This document shows, piece after piece, positions 1-12,838 of a stretch of DNA of 64,000 bases. Positions within the stretch are counted from its first letter, which is position 1, and each line of letters begins with the position of its first letter. Source of the stretch: Symsagittifera roscoffensis (taxonomy: Eukaryota > Xenacoelomorpha > Acoela > Convolutidae); assembly GCF_963678635.1 (NCBI RefSeq), contig NC_087062.1:64947253-65011252 (forward strand), read 5' to 3'. The translations under genes were made by a program, and so were the position numbers. Below the pieces are notes generated by a model. That model had not been told where the DNA came from. It did no database searches and saw nothing but the letters and a program-made list of their open reading frames with translations.

Positions 1-1
1 C

Positions 2-2200
2 ACCTCAGATGAAGAGGGCACTGTGGTAGATAATGCCGCAGACGAGCTCGAGCTGAGAGCAGTTTCGAAACGCCCAACCAGATTGCTGCCACATGGTACG
101 GTCGTCCGTACCAATCTGGAACCATCTGTGCAGGAAGCGACGCCTTTGAAAAAGATATGGTGTGTCAAGTTGATGGACGATGCTCATGCTCCGGAGATAA
201 AGAGTGGGCAAATGAATGTGGTAAAGACGTATTTGAAAGCCAGGTACAGGCTGTCGGATCCCCACGCTCAACGAAATGATAGGATAGCGAGCAGTCTGAG
301 GAGAGATGGATCGAGAATGAAGCACCTGACAAGGGAGAATTGGAAGAAGACAGCTACAAGATCTTGAAGCAATTCTACCTGAAGCGAAACGACTTGTTGT
401 ACCTGAACAAGGACGGAATCGTAGCCTGCAAACGAAAAGAGGAGGACAAGGTCCTCTATAAATACAATTCAATAGTGTTACCACAGTTGTACCAGACCGA
501 ATTGCTCTTTCGCTCACATGATCAGATGGGCCATCAAGGCGTGGACAAAGTGTATAATAGGATACAGAAACGATTCGAATGGCCGGGATTGAAGAAGGCT
601 TGTGAGAAGTGGATCGCCGCATGCCTGTCATGTCAGCAGGCGAAGGATCCCAGGAAACTAAGGTTCCCCCTACAGTCAATAGAGTCGTCAGGTTTCAACG
701 AAGTGGTGCAAATTGATCATCAGAAAATCTGCATGACAGCAACGGGCTATAATCAGGTGCTGGTAATGATCGACCATTTTACGAAGTATGCGGAAGCAGC
801 ACCCTGCATGACAGCATCGGCGGAAGAAACATGCGATCATTTGATAAATGTGTGGATAGCGAGGCATGGCTGCCCAATCACGTTCCAATCGGACAATGGC
901 AAAGCATTCGTGGGTGATCTCACGAAGGAGTTAATGAAAAGGTCGCAGGTAGCGCAGGCCCACTCGACCACTTATCACCCGCAAACGAATGGCCTAGTCG
1001 AGAGGCAAAAGCGCACACTGGTATCTATGCTGAGAGTCTATTCCTCGCGTTACATGGATGACTGGGACAAGCACTTGCCGCAAGTGATGGGTGCTTACAA
1101 CAGCACGGAGCATTCCACCACGGGAATAAGTCCGCACATGATGTTAATGGGTCATGAAAAGGCGCTCCCGTTGACGTTTTTCTACCCTGAATATGAGGGG
1201 AAGAGGACAGCACCGCAAACGTACGTGCGGGATGTCATTAGAAGACAGCAGGACCTCAATGACTTATGCAGGAGGAATACGCAACAGGCGCAAATTAGAC
1301 AAAAAAGGAGGTTTGATAAAAGGACAGCTGATGCAAAAGCCTACTCAGTTGGCGACTACGTCTGGGTGTTCCAGGAAGTGGTTCCACCAAAAGGAACCAA
1401 GAAATTATTAGAGAAATGGCGTGGTCCATTTCAGATAACAGAGGTGCACCAAGGGGGTCGTTTTTATCGATTGAGCACTGAAAGAGCAGCTCATTATGAA
1501 AATTTCAAACCACACAATGCCTCGGAATGAGGTGGTGGACGATTGCGACCTACCACTGGATCTCGAGTTGACCGAGCGAGTAGAGGTGGACGATGAAACT
1601 CTACCTTATGCCGAGGAAGACTGGGACTGCCCGGAACAAATCGAAACTGACAAAGGAATACAGCCTGACTTTCCTCTCACTATGGAAACACGCCAGAGCA
1701 AGAGAGGAAAAAACAAGAAGAAATACAATCCGTACGGCGAGGATTTCGTTGTGGACAGGATAGTTGTAAGTGATGTCATGGACTCGCTAGTGGGACTGGA
1801 CGAAGTGGCAGTGCTCGACGAAATCGACTTGGTGAATGATATGGATCAGGATTGGATCGACGATCGATCAGAACCGGAAGTGGAGTTCGAGCCAGAAGCG
1901 GAACAGACTCATGAGCAAGAACTAACGAACTTGCGCGTTCTCGAATGGCTTCATGAGCTGCCGACAGATCCAAAAGAGACGATTCTGACGATTCAGAACG
2001 TCGATAAAGACGGCATAAAATACATCAGTCATGACAATACTGAGTCCAACTGGGTCGCACCAGATGGTCCCCTACGTGTTTCACAATCCAACCTCGATCT
2101 CCTAGACTTTGGGCGATCGACGGGGACGTCGATGGATATTTTTGTCCGGGGAGTGGGGGTAGGACTCACCCACACCAAAAATCTGATAATAAAAAAATGA
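2..2200 (+). pseudogene. Element A pol fragment: RNase H-integrase linker, integrase, post-integrase acidic region
   Basis: This is the 3' part of a decayed pol gene. The integrase, which would join the DNA copy to host DNA, shows its zinc-binding end as H-x4-H near 514-530 and C-x2-C near 630-640. The catalytic triad is visible as D (about 716), D in SDNG (about 893) and E in VERQ (about 998), with D-35-E spacing. A GPF module (KWRGPF, about 1413-1430) follows. The frame is broken near 300 (frame 2 to frame 1) and near 1525, where the region between the GPF module and the acidic stretch is about 100 nt shorter than in B. A further break occurs in the run of seven A residues at 2190-2197. The ORF at 340-1530 still covers the whole integrase core. 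Family placement is firm; activity is very unlikely. Confidence 0.92.
2109..2165 (+). promoter_or_regulatory. Element A internal hairpin plus GTCCGGGGAG tract (candidate central polypurine tract)
   Basis: A 6-bp stem ATCGAC/GTCGAT (2116-2121 with 2128-2133) encloses loop GGGGAC. Ten bases later follows the purine tract GTCCGGGGAGTGGGGGTAGG at 2144-2163. The stretch is almost identical in B (27145-27192) and C (47884-47932), synonymous positions included. The same arrangement sits before each 3' LTR. It lies within codons for an invariant peptide (FVRGVGVGL). The primer role is inferred. Confidence 0.7.
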
Positions 2201-2760
2201 AATCGGCAAGAGAAATCGGAGAACTAGAGACAGAGGGCGAAAATGCTAAAAAACCACCTTTTGGACGAATCTTTGAATCGTATTTTGATCTACCGAGCCA
2301 TTATTCAAACAATAACGTCATAACGGACAGCGATTTCATACTCACGGAACGCACGTGCGCTATAGCGATAACGGCGGACGTAAGCTTCAAAACAGCACTA
2401 GCGGCTGATTTCAAAAGAGAGTATAAGAACATCGAGTTTTTATGGAAACAGAGGCCTGGTGTGGGAGGGATGATAGCGCTGCCCCCTGTTGCATCACAGA
2501 TATCAGGGAAACATTTGTGTTTCCTGGTTACCAAGGCCACTGATAGGCAACACGTAGATCCAAAGAGCTTGGTATTGGCCTTGACTCGACTTAGGGATTT
2601 TTTGGTTGAGAGAGGAGTGACCTCTCTCTCGTTACCAGTAAATGATCCTAATAGGGGAAAGCTACATCCGAGAGAGTTGTACGCACTTGTACATGTGATA
2701 TTTTCAGAGACTGACATAGAGGTTTACTTACATAAAAAATACTATCTGAGCATATGCTAG
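2197..2760 (+). pseudogene. Element A macro-like domain at the C-terminus of pol
   Basis: This 187-codon open stretch is the C-terminal extension of pol. From about residue 40 on it resembles small macro domains of the OARD1/TARG1 kind, which bind or hydrolyse ADP-ribose. The order of matching blocks is TCAIAITAD, then ALAADFKREY, then LCFLVTKA, then a helix LVLALTRLRDFLVERGV, then SLPV, then a final helix and strand (LVHVIFSETDIEVYLH). In place of the glycine-rich GCGLD catalytic loop of OARD1 it has DPNRGKL, so catalysis may be lost. It is separated from the integrase frame by an indel in the A-run at 2190-2197. B and C carry the same domain in frame with integrase. The assignment rests on pattern matching by eye. 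Confidence 0.6.
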
Positions 2761-3235
2761 GAATTGCGTTTGGCGATAAGTGATTTTTATTAAGTTACTC
2801 GATAAGAATTAGTGTCAGGTTTTAGATTAGGTTAGGTTTTAGGTACAATATTAGGGATTATGTTTTTATGTGGTAATATAGGTGTGTGATGTTTATGTGT
2901 TTATGTGTTACGTTATTGTTATGATATGTTTTATGTTTTGTGTCATAAAAGACCTGGAGTACTCCAGGTCATCAAGGTGACAGCGCTCATTCGTGCTACC
3001 CTGACAAAGATACAGGTGGACGATCCACCTTGGTGCTAAATTTTTAAATCAGAATTGAGAAGAGAATTTCAATGAAGAGTTTTAAAGAATTGATTGATGT
3101 TGTATCCAAAAATGATGGTTTTAAGTCCTGACTTGTTTTTTAGATCTTGATTGATCAGAAATTGTTTATTGAATCCATTGAATCGAAGCGAGACAGGAAG
3201 ACACTACACGACAGCAAGAATCATCACGATAAGAA
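2761..3235 (+). other. Element A pol-X intercistronic region with palindromes and a 3' splice-site-like tract
   Basis: There is no ORF here. The region is T-rich (many ttatgt repeats) and holds a perfect 20-bp palindrome at 2951-2970 (GACCTGGAGT and its complement). A second hairpin follows at 3014-3030 (AGGTGGA, loop CGA, TCCACCT). At 3134-3143 TTGTTTTTTAG precedes ATCTTGATTGATCA, and the same arrangement occurs in element B at 28101-28125. This suggests that X is made from a spliced or SL-trans-spliced RNA (inference). Confidence 0.55.
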
Positions 3236-6200
3236 ATGGGTGACACAAACGAACTTATGGAATTCCTCTCAGCGAGTCTAGGAGCGACTCTGGACGAGAT
3301 CTATCAGCGGCTGATCGATTGTGATTTTACAAGAGAAGACCCGGGGCTGGCGATGTTTGTGGTCGCGCTCCTTAATGCATTAGGACGAGAGGGTCGAGGG
3401 AATCGCCCTACGGAAGTCGTGTTAATGTTGGCCTTCGGTGAGTCCGGGACCGCCGAGAGAGGTCGAAATCGACTGATGAGATGGCGGCGAGGAGAAATGT
3501 CTGGCCACGACCTGGCTCGTGAGCCAGGAATAGATGAACAGAGGGACCACCGGCTAGGTGAGATGCCCTTACCAGTCCAACCGGCACAGCCACTCATCGG
3601 AGCGAAGAGACAACGTGATGGGCCAGGCCCGTCACATTCGGTCGACTCTCCAACAGCTGCTCCTCCTTCGAAGAGAGTGAGGGTGAGTGAAATAGAGATC
3701 CAGACGTCGGAGACGATCGAGACGCTGGAGAAGAAGGAGAGAGATCAGAGCGAGCTGTGTGCCAAACTCCAGGAGTATAGGGCGATAGCTCGAGATAGAG
3801 ACGAATGGAAGAAGAAATATGAAGATCTGCAGGTGGCCTACAAGGAGGATGAAATAAAGCACCTGAAGGAGCTGTATACGGCGAAGGTGAGCCGAGTGTC
3901 ACAGGAACTTCTGGCGACAATGAAATCCTCGGAGGGATCCAGCGACGCATGCCCCAGGACAAGAGTACAGGAGCTGTGTGCATCGAGAGGGCCCGAGGCT
4001 TTGGATTTGCGTGCATCGAGAGGGCCCGAGGCTCCTCAGCAGACACGACCGTCTGCTTCCATTCAAAGGAACACGATACCGGACCCTTCTGACACTTACC
4101 TCGCTCCTCAGTTCCAAGAATAGTTGAACCAAGTGGCAGAGCAACAATGGATGAGATCAACCGAACCACTGGACGGACATTGGGTAGGATCGTTCCTTCC
4201 CAACGTCGTGATCATTCATCTAATAGCTCGGAGCGAGCACCCCACACGGTAGTGTCCTCGGGGACTGCGCATGGCAGAACCTATCAAAAGTCCCGCGTGG
4301 TAGACATTAGGAAGAATCTGATGACACGTCACCAGTTCACGCAAGTAGCTGCGGAGCATCCTCGAGCCTGCCTGAATGACATGAGCTGGAACCCCGCTAC
4401 GAGCGACCAGGTAATTCCCCCAGGGAGTCGCCACTTGATCATAGGAGACAGTTTGGTGAGAGATCTGAATGAGATCTTCGTCTATGGTCAGACTACCACT
4501 CTGTCCTTTGGAGGAGCCTCAGTGGCTCAGGTCATCAAAGTGATGGAATTCCAGAGCGAGGATCACCTGGATACGCTGGTGATAATGCTGGGAACCAACG
4601 ACGTCTCGAGAGCCCCAGTGACTCCGGAGAGCAAGTAGGAGCCTCTGCTGGTATGCCTCCTGAAAGAACTGAAGGAGAAGTACAGGCCCAGGTTTGTGGT
4701 GCTGTGCACGATACCACAAAACCCGCTGGTGGGCACCACAGTGGCAGATTTCATGAATGGCAACGTGACACGGTGGAACGAAATGATCCGTAATCTGGTG
4801 AGAAACAACCCTGGCGAGTTGCGACTTCTGGATCTTGAAAACAGGCTGCGCATGATTGATCACATCGCGCTTACCAGAGATGGAATGCATTTCAACACCC
4901 AACGAGGAAGACACTGGGTCAATGATGTATTTCAGACGCAGTTGAGGGAAGTGGAGCAGGAGTCGAGGGTGACCAGTTCTCTGGCTCTGACCAGCTCGAC
5001 CGGAGGAAGTAGAATAAGGGCAAGCGTGCCCGAATCCCTCGTCAACCGCCTAGGGCCCTTGACAATGGAGACGGCTGCAGCCACAACTGTCGCTCCGAGC
5101 TCGAACGTGAGAGAGAGGCTAGGGACTGCTCCTCCTCCCAGAACGCAACCGCTTGAAAGCCGACTCGGGAGATCAGTGGTTCAGAACAGGAATAACTCCC
5201 AGACCGTGTCTAGGAGGAACGATCCGCCCTGGCCACGGCAAACCCTGCTTCAGCAGCAGGACCGTCTACGAGCGCCGTGCCAGCGGAGGGAGTTGAACCA
5301 GGCAGCCTGCTGCTTTGGAACCGATCAGACCCGAGTCATTGGGGACAGTACAAGACGGACATGTCCGCGAAGTTGGACATGAATACCCTGACGTGTCGGG
5401 AGGACGCGATGAGAATGATTGGCGGAGAAAGTCCCACAGTGTCGCGACTATATCGGATACCGGGCGTGGATTGGCTGCTAGCAGAGCAGGAGCAGTTCAG
5501 CTCTACAACTACACTCCGGCATGCAGACTTGAATGGGTTGCCTCAGGACAATACCTTTGGACCTTTGAACACCCGGTCTCTTACGGACGTCCGACAGAGA
5601 GCCCGGGAACTGACGCCACCTGCTCGCAAGGGCAAGTTTCAGGCAGAGAACAAGCCCAATAACAAGCATCACAAGATGCACAGGCAGTTTGCTAAACCAC
5701 CCGGTCAGACGCCTGGCGAGAATTCAAGGGACTACCCCCGAACGACCACGTTGGATGGAGATGACAGGAGATATGGGAAACTGTTTGCAGTTTACGATCC
5801 CTTAGAGAAGAAAGCTGCAAAGTATCTGATTGTGGCCAGTTCCGATTATCTCTATACGCCCTCTTTCTCTCTTTTGGCCCGACGTGATTTTCTTGACGGC
5901 GCCTAAATTGGACTGGGGACAGGCAATAGGCATGATGATAAGTGTACGAAGGGTGGTCAGCATGGAGCCGCAGGTGATAGTGGTTGCAGGCTCAAATGAT
6001 CATCTGCAAAGCAGGGGCTTGTTGACACGTCTGACGGATGGGTCGATCCCGAGCAACGAGGTCATAGGAGAGGCGATAATGACATTGCTCTCGGCGATGG
6101 CTGAGGTAGAAGCAGCAGCAAAACAACGTTTCACCCAAAATGTGGTGAAGGTGGTCTTTGTGTTGTCACCAGGGTACGCTGCATTGCCAGAACCCCTTCA

Positions 6201-9200
6201 GTTTGTGTACACAATGATCACAACGATAGCAGAGGGGAGGTTCAACGTGATAATTCCTGCCCCGAACAGAGTAGTAGACCCAGACAATTACTACCCGTCC
6301 CGATCTGAGCTTCCCGCCGTTTGGGCTGACATTTCCAATGCCATACAGGGGCTCAAAGATTGTAGCACAACTCGGTTGGTGCTAGATGAGATTCTGGGGT
6401 TGGAGCTGTCCAACTTTGCCAGATTGCTGAAGTTAAGACCAGGGGTGGATGATGATCATCTGTTAGTACAACAGGTGGCTGATGATCTCTGGTTCAGACA
6501 GATGGATCATGCCGAGAATGAGCAGGGCAGGACAGTCAGGAAAAACATGACATCAGCGGAAGAAGATCTCATGGCAATGGCTTTGCGCACGAAGACGCAC
6601 AATAACGTATGGTTGTACTTGTCACCAAGGCTGTGCACCTTGGGTGAGGACGCGTTCGAGCATGCGCCGGCAGTGATAAAAGAGATACACGTGTATCTGA
6701 AAAAATTTTTTGATGCCCGGGAGTTAGCTGGGGACATGATGTTGAAATTGATGCAGGACGTAAACACGATGTCGCTGGACAAGTTCCAAGCTGACGTGCT
6801 AGCCACGAGGGCACAGTACGAACGATCGGATGCCATCTTGGGTGGAATGGGAGTGGGATGGACGCCATCCTTCCTGTCGACGTGCTATCCTAGGGCATCC
6901 CGGAACCTGATCGCGAGTTTTGTCAAGGACATCAAGAATTTGTCGATTGGCCTGGTATTAGCCTTATACGTGACAATTGGTCATGAAAATTTCGTGAAGG
7001 GGCCGGCGAATCTCTTCACCCAAGCGTTGGCAGATTTGAGATTGGATGGACTCCTGACTCTGATTGCCATGACCTACGGTCGACTGGGTGATTTGCTTGT
7101 GCTGTTGCGTTACCCTGAACAACTACAGGGACCGAGTCGTGAGTTCAATGCACAGTTGGAAACCGCCTCTCTCAGGAAGATGAAAGACTGGAGGACTCTC
7201 CTGCTCCAATATCTCTTGCAACAAAACAGAAGCGTCACGGAAGAAGATAAGGTGGCGACGGATGCGGGTGAATGTAAGCAATATTGTGGCATGCCCTTGC
7301 TGACAGATTTGGCTGTCATGATGCGGATCGATCCGTTGGCTCTGATTCACGGACTGCGGGAATTCGTCACGGTGGTGTATGGACCGGTGATGTCTTTCGC
7401 GTTCTCGGACGTGCAAGTCAAGGCATACAGGAATTCTGTGTTGTATGCCAACCTGGTCTCAGTCGTGGACTGTTCCGTGCTGAACTGGGTAGAGCAGAGG
7501 GAGTTGAGAGGGCTGGCCAGTGACGATAGGCTGTTCGGAAGAATAGCGGAGCCAGGTTGGGTGTTGATGGATTTCAAAAACCACTTCAAGTGCCGAATGG
7601 GCCGTGAGGACCTTTCTCACATCCAGTTTAACCCGAAGCTTTGGAATTTGAGACCAGTAGTGAAGGATACAGGAGCGGCTATGGGAGTCCCACTCCTACC
7701 AGAGGCCTATGCACACGCGAAAGAGAACCAGCAAGCGTGGCTTTCTGGGTCCAGGCCGCTGCCGGACCAATGCCCTCGAAATCCACCGATAAGGAGGATG
7801 TTGCTGGGAGTCACATCTCCCATCATTGACCCTCGCATCGGAGCAGCTCGTGATGCATAGAAGAGAATGTTGAAGTGGAGTGAAGGAATGGAGCCGCGCT
7901 TCATCGGTTGGAATGTTGCAGCCGCGCACACGTTTGACTTCTCATTTCCTGATGCTTGGAGTAGGAAAAAGATCAAGGCACTACCTTCCAGGAGACCAGA
8001 GGTCTCGGCTGAAATGTGGAACGAAGTGTATACTCCCACGGATGACTTATCAAGACTGAAGTGGTCAGGAGAAGTGAAAGTAGTGATGCTGGAGGTGGCA
8101 AAGGAGAGCAGAGGAGGCTCATATATAACAATAGAGGACCTGGCACCACATGGCGAGGAGTCCGTAGAATTCCTGGTGAATGATGAATTGTTTTATCACG
8201 CAGGAGACATGACCGTACCGGCTCGGCCGGACTCGGGCATGGACACAGGAGAAGGCCCTTCAGGACCCAAGCCAAAACCTGATGCAGGTGATGATGAATT
8301 GATGGATCAGGACGATGACGACGACGACATCGAGGGAAAGACGGGAAAACCGGATGAGACAGATCTGGGAGCATTGGAGAGAGACTTGTTAGAATACCGG
8401 TTTAGTGAAGACGACGATGGGGAAGTCGATGGGAGCCTGTTGCTAATGACGCCATCTTCTTTCATGTCCCCTACAAAGGAGGCGTCGGCCGACTTATCCC
8501 CGATGGACCCAATAAGCCAGGCGAGAGAATGCCGAAGCAGGGATCCGCAGTGATTGCTCCATGAGTCTCCGAGGAGGAGAAAAATCGAAGAATCAATGAG
8601 GGTATCCTTCCTGAGTACGCTGCCGGAAGAGGAATGGGAGAGATATCAAAGTGAGTTAGAAGGCAAGACAGGGGCAACCTGGAGCCGAGTGAATTTCATG
8701 GAAATATCATGGGACGTGATACGACGATATGGGACGCAGTCCATAATGAAGGTGGGATTGAACCAACCCATCATGCGTGAGGTTCTGGAGAAAATAGTGA
8801 ACTCCATGGAGTCGGATGTTCTGACCGAGTCAGTTACAGAAGACAGTGCCGATGATCAGCAGGTCGCAAAGAAATTACCTGTCAGACGAGCCAGGAAAGG
8901 GCTGAAGCGACTAAAAGGGAAAACAGGAAGTCAAGCCGTGAACCCGAGAGTGGTGAAGTCGAGAGCCAGCGCAATGGTGGCCTCTTTAACGAGCGCAGGT
9001 CGTTCAGGCGAGAGCGGGCAAGGAGATGGTGCAACGCTGACAGAGGGAGAAAAAGAGAATCTGATACCCCCTATGCTCTTAGCAGGTCTGACCACGACCG
9101 CCGTAAGATCAAAGAAAACAGCACGAACCCTGGCAGACACTAAATTAGAGATGGAGATCATCAGTCAATGTGGATCTGGAGAACTTGAAGATTACAGGCC

Positions 9201-12200
9201 CTCGCGGACCAACATGGCCAAATTGAAACTGGAAGGACAACTCGACGTGGTCGAGTACAGTCGAGTCACTGTGCCGGAATCGGTCCACATGGGAGATCCA
9301 GCAGGGGGTTATGTGGAGATGTTGAAAGAGAGAAACTCCGCGAGAGGGCACCTGATGGCTTGGAGCGAGAAGCGAGCCATGCAGGAATATCTGAAAGAGC
9401 TTACGGAGAATTCAAACTTAAATCGGAAAGAATACGGTACGGTAATGTCCTCTGAAGCGAACGAAATTGGATGGAAAAACTGCTTGAAATTTCCTGGAGG
9501 GCGGCCCTCCAGAGATACTTCGACGAGTCGATGCATGCACCTGCTACGTTGGCAGCATACCTGGCTCATCCTTGCATGAGAACAGATCTGCAAGTGCGGT
9601 TGGCTTGGTGCTTGATGGGCATCAAGAGGGCGGAATATGAAGCCAGTAATGATTCGAAATCACGGGAACAGGAGCTGGAGTTGATGGAAGCTGTGCGAGC
9701 GTTGATTTCAAAAGACGATTCTGCGATAGCATGGGCTAAGCGTAAGGAAGAGGTGAGAAGATGTTCCAACAAAGAATTGAAAGTGAGCCGGGAGTTGATT
9801 GAAGCAGTCAAGGGACAGAGAGACTCTGCAACACTAGGGAGACTGAAGTCGTTCCAATATGTGTCTGGCATACCGGGGATGGCGTATAATCCCTTCGTGA
9901 ATGAAGAAGCCAGGGAAGCGTACTTCGACTATGAGCAATTCATAGTACTCAATTTCTGGGTTAAACGGATTAAAGAAACTGGAATGCTGATGGTGGAACA
10001 ACCCAAGCTGGGAATTATCTTGGAAGAACGAGTGGTCAAACCCTCGGTTCCCGAGCTAAAGGGGCAAGTGAGTTTTGATTGTGGTTCTTGGGACGGTCCC
10101 TTGAAAACCAGTCTAGTTACGATGTGGGAACTCATGAAGCCTTCCTGGTGTCCTCATCCTAACGCCGGTTTAATCTGGGACATGACGGCGGATGTCACGT
10201 TAGACCTGGATGATGACGCGAATCTACATGATCTGGCCATGATACACCATCTGCTGGCCATGAGGTTGATGAAGCAGAAGAGTCGATGCATGCACCTGCT
10301 ACGTTGGCAGCATACCTGGCTCATCCTTGCATGAGAACAGATCTGCAAGTACGGTTGGCTTGGTGCTTGATGGGCATCAAGAGGGCGGAATATGAAGCCA
10401 GTAATGATTCGAAATCACGGGAACAGGAGCTGGAGTTGATGGAAGCTGTGCGAGCGTTGATTTCAAAAAACGATTCTGCGATAGCATGGGCTAAGCGTAA
10501 GGATGCCCTTTGCTTTGTCAGGTTCGTGGTGGATCGTATCCCCACTCCTGTTTTGGGAGAATGTATAAAGATCATTCGGCAAAAGGGAGTTGATTGCGAA
10601 AGGAACTTCCTTAGGGCACTCCTGGAACTATATCAGGACATGCCGTCGACTGTACCAAATAAGGAGTCGAATGACACGGAGAGCTATCGCAAGTTGGAAG
10701 AGGTGAGAAGATGTTCCAACAAAGAATTGAAAGTGAGCCGGGAGTTGATTGAAGCAGTCAAGGGACAGAGAGACTCTGCAACACTAGGGAGACTGAAGTC
10801 GTTCCAATATGTGTCTGGCATACCGGGGATGGCGTATAATCCCTTCGTGAATGAAGAAGCCAGGGAAGCGTACTTCGACTATGAGCAATTCATAGTACTC
10901 AATTTCTGGGTTAAACGGATTAAAGAAACTGGAATGCTGATGGTGGAACAACCCAAGCTGGGAATTATCTTGGAAGAACGAGTGGTCAAACCCTCGGTTC
11001 CCGAGCTAAAGGGGCAAGTGAGTTTTGATTGTGGTTCTTGGGACGGTCCCTTGAAAACCAGTCTAGTTACGATGTGGGAACTCATGAAGCCTTCCTGGTG
11101 TCCTCATCCTAACGCCGGTTTAATCTGGGACATGACGGCGGATGTCACGTTAGACCTGGATGATGACGCGAATCTACATGATCTGGCCATGATACACCAT
11201 CTGCTGGCCATGAGGTTGATGAAGCAGAAGAGCAACCCATCCACGGAGCTGTCCGAGGAAGGTCCATCGAGCAACTGGTTGAAGCAAGGCACACGCTTGG
11301 TTCAACATAGTGGGATGGAAGGACATGTTTGCAACTTGGGACGCTGCCTGGTTACGCTGAGCGAGCAGCATCGGCAACTGGCACGATTGTACGGAAGATT
11401 GAGCATGTCGGATAAGAGTGGTATGGAGTTGGTCGCGGACTGTCATGGGGTGACGGATGTAAACTTGATCACAGCCTTGGGATTTTGTAGTATGACGAGT
11501 TCGATAGAATCGCTTGAGCGCCTGGAGCGTGCCCATGAGCTAGTGACGTCCCTCAGCGTGGAAGTATTCCCTGGAGCATTGCAGACGGAGCAGAAGTTCG
11601 GAGGCTGGCGAGAAGCTCTGGAGAACGAAATGAATCTGAAAGATAGTGAAGCCTATCAGAAACCTACTGGTTCAAAGTATCTGGTGGGTTCAAGCTCCGC
11701 ACCATATTGCAGTAGTAGATATCCTACACACATGGTGGTGATGGATGCGAGGACACAGCAGGTGTTGATTGACCAACTTTTCTCTGTGCCAAAGTGCGTG
11801 AGGTTGGCCAGAATGTCGGAGAGGTCATATTATTTGTTGGCGAAGATCTTTCGGGCAGTCCCGAAGATATCTGAAGGCGAGTTGGAAGACGTAGTGGGTG
11901 AAGAGTTTCTGAGATTAAACGAAGGCAATGTGAGTGAGTTCCAGAAGCAGAAAGCGAGTGGAGCGTTACCCACTGAACTCCCCACCATAGAAGAGAAAGA
12001 CGACTTACACAGAGTTCTGATGGAGGTGGAACCGTTGTTGGGAGCCTCAGGGTATCGGACCCGAAGGAACATAGTGAGAACTCATGGGGAGTATCCTTGC
12101 CACTGCTTGGCGCAGACGTTGTGGTACCCCAAACGCGGGAATCTGATGCTAGTATGGGACGTGGAGGAGTTGTACTCTACGGGGTTGCCCGATCAGAATC

Positions 12201-12838
12201 AACAGGTGTCAATTGTGGTGGTTAGTGCCATGCTGGCAGTGAGATGGCTGGAGGCTAACGCGGACACGAGTGAACAGGAGACGGCCGTGCCGACTCCTGA
12301 GCAGCTGAGCAACGTGAAGATGAGTCGTGAATTGGATCTTTTCAGAACCACCTGCAAGGTTCTGAGAATACCTAAAGCCATTGAAAGAATATAGTCAAGG
12401 CAAAGATTGATGCCTTGGTTCCGTGCAATGATGACATCATGGATGTATGAACGCGCGAAGCGTCACATGTCGAGGATCACGGAAGCCTATCAATCTTTCC
12501 AGCTAGATATAGGACCGGGAGCCTATAAGAGAGCATTCCTGACGCACAGAAACGCTGTCACCACGGCGGTGAAGCGAATAGCTGGAGCGCCTTGTGTAAG
12601 TGAAGATGAGAAGAAAGAGGTCTTAAGAGCTGACCTAGAAATAAATGTGAGCCTATGTCTTCACAACAGCTTTTGCAGGAACCGGGAGCAAAAGGTGAAT
12701 GTGGACCTGCTACCTTGTTGCAAACAGAGGCTGTTGGAACAGGAGAGTTGGGGCACGGCCCGCAACCCCAAGGACATGCTGGAGAAAGTCCTAGAAGACA
12801 GCGAAGCTGAAGATCAGGAGGGAGAAGCGATGGAATGA
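3236..12838 (+). pseudogene. Element A gene X: SGNH-hydrolase plus very large unknown protein, decayed
   Basis: The gene starts at the ATG at 3236, which matches the X start in B and C (a conserved N-terminal domain of about 100 residues with a PTEV-L motif). A coiled-coil segment follows (about 3700-3900). The SGNH hydrolase blocks are GDS at about 4446, GTND at about 4592 and DGMHF at about 4879. A second SGNH-like segment runs from VASSD (about 5834) to AGSNDH (about 5986). The rest, to the stop at 12836, is conserved with B and C but unrecognised. Breaks seen: a frame change between 4120 and 4150, TAG at 4636, frame changes near 5280 and 5850, TAG at 7858, TGA at 8551, a frame change near 9470, an out-of-frame duplication at about 10280, and TAG at 12392. 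It is not expected to give a full-length product. Confidence 0.85.
9525..11232 (+). repeat. Imperfect tandem duplication inside element A gene X
   Basis: Copy 1 (9525-10282) and copy 2 (10280-11232) are near identical; both begin GAGTCGATGCATGC. Copy 1 lacks 195 nt present in copy 2 (about 10503-10697). The deletion ends share GGA, and it is a multiple of three. The duplication junction shares GAG. Its offset of 755 nt is not a multiple of three, so it shifts the frame. B and C have a single copy. This is a local event after insertion or during reverse transcription. Confidence 0.9.

Noticed and set aside
2144-2170. GGGGTAGGACT in the internal tract as a 5' splice site
   Set aside because: GTAGGA is a poor nematode donor. 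The conservation covers the upstream hairpin and G-run more than the GT, and the same unit abuts the LTRs where splicing makes no sense.
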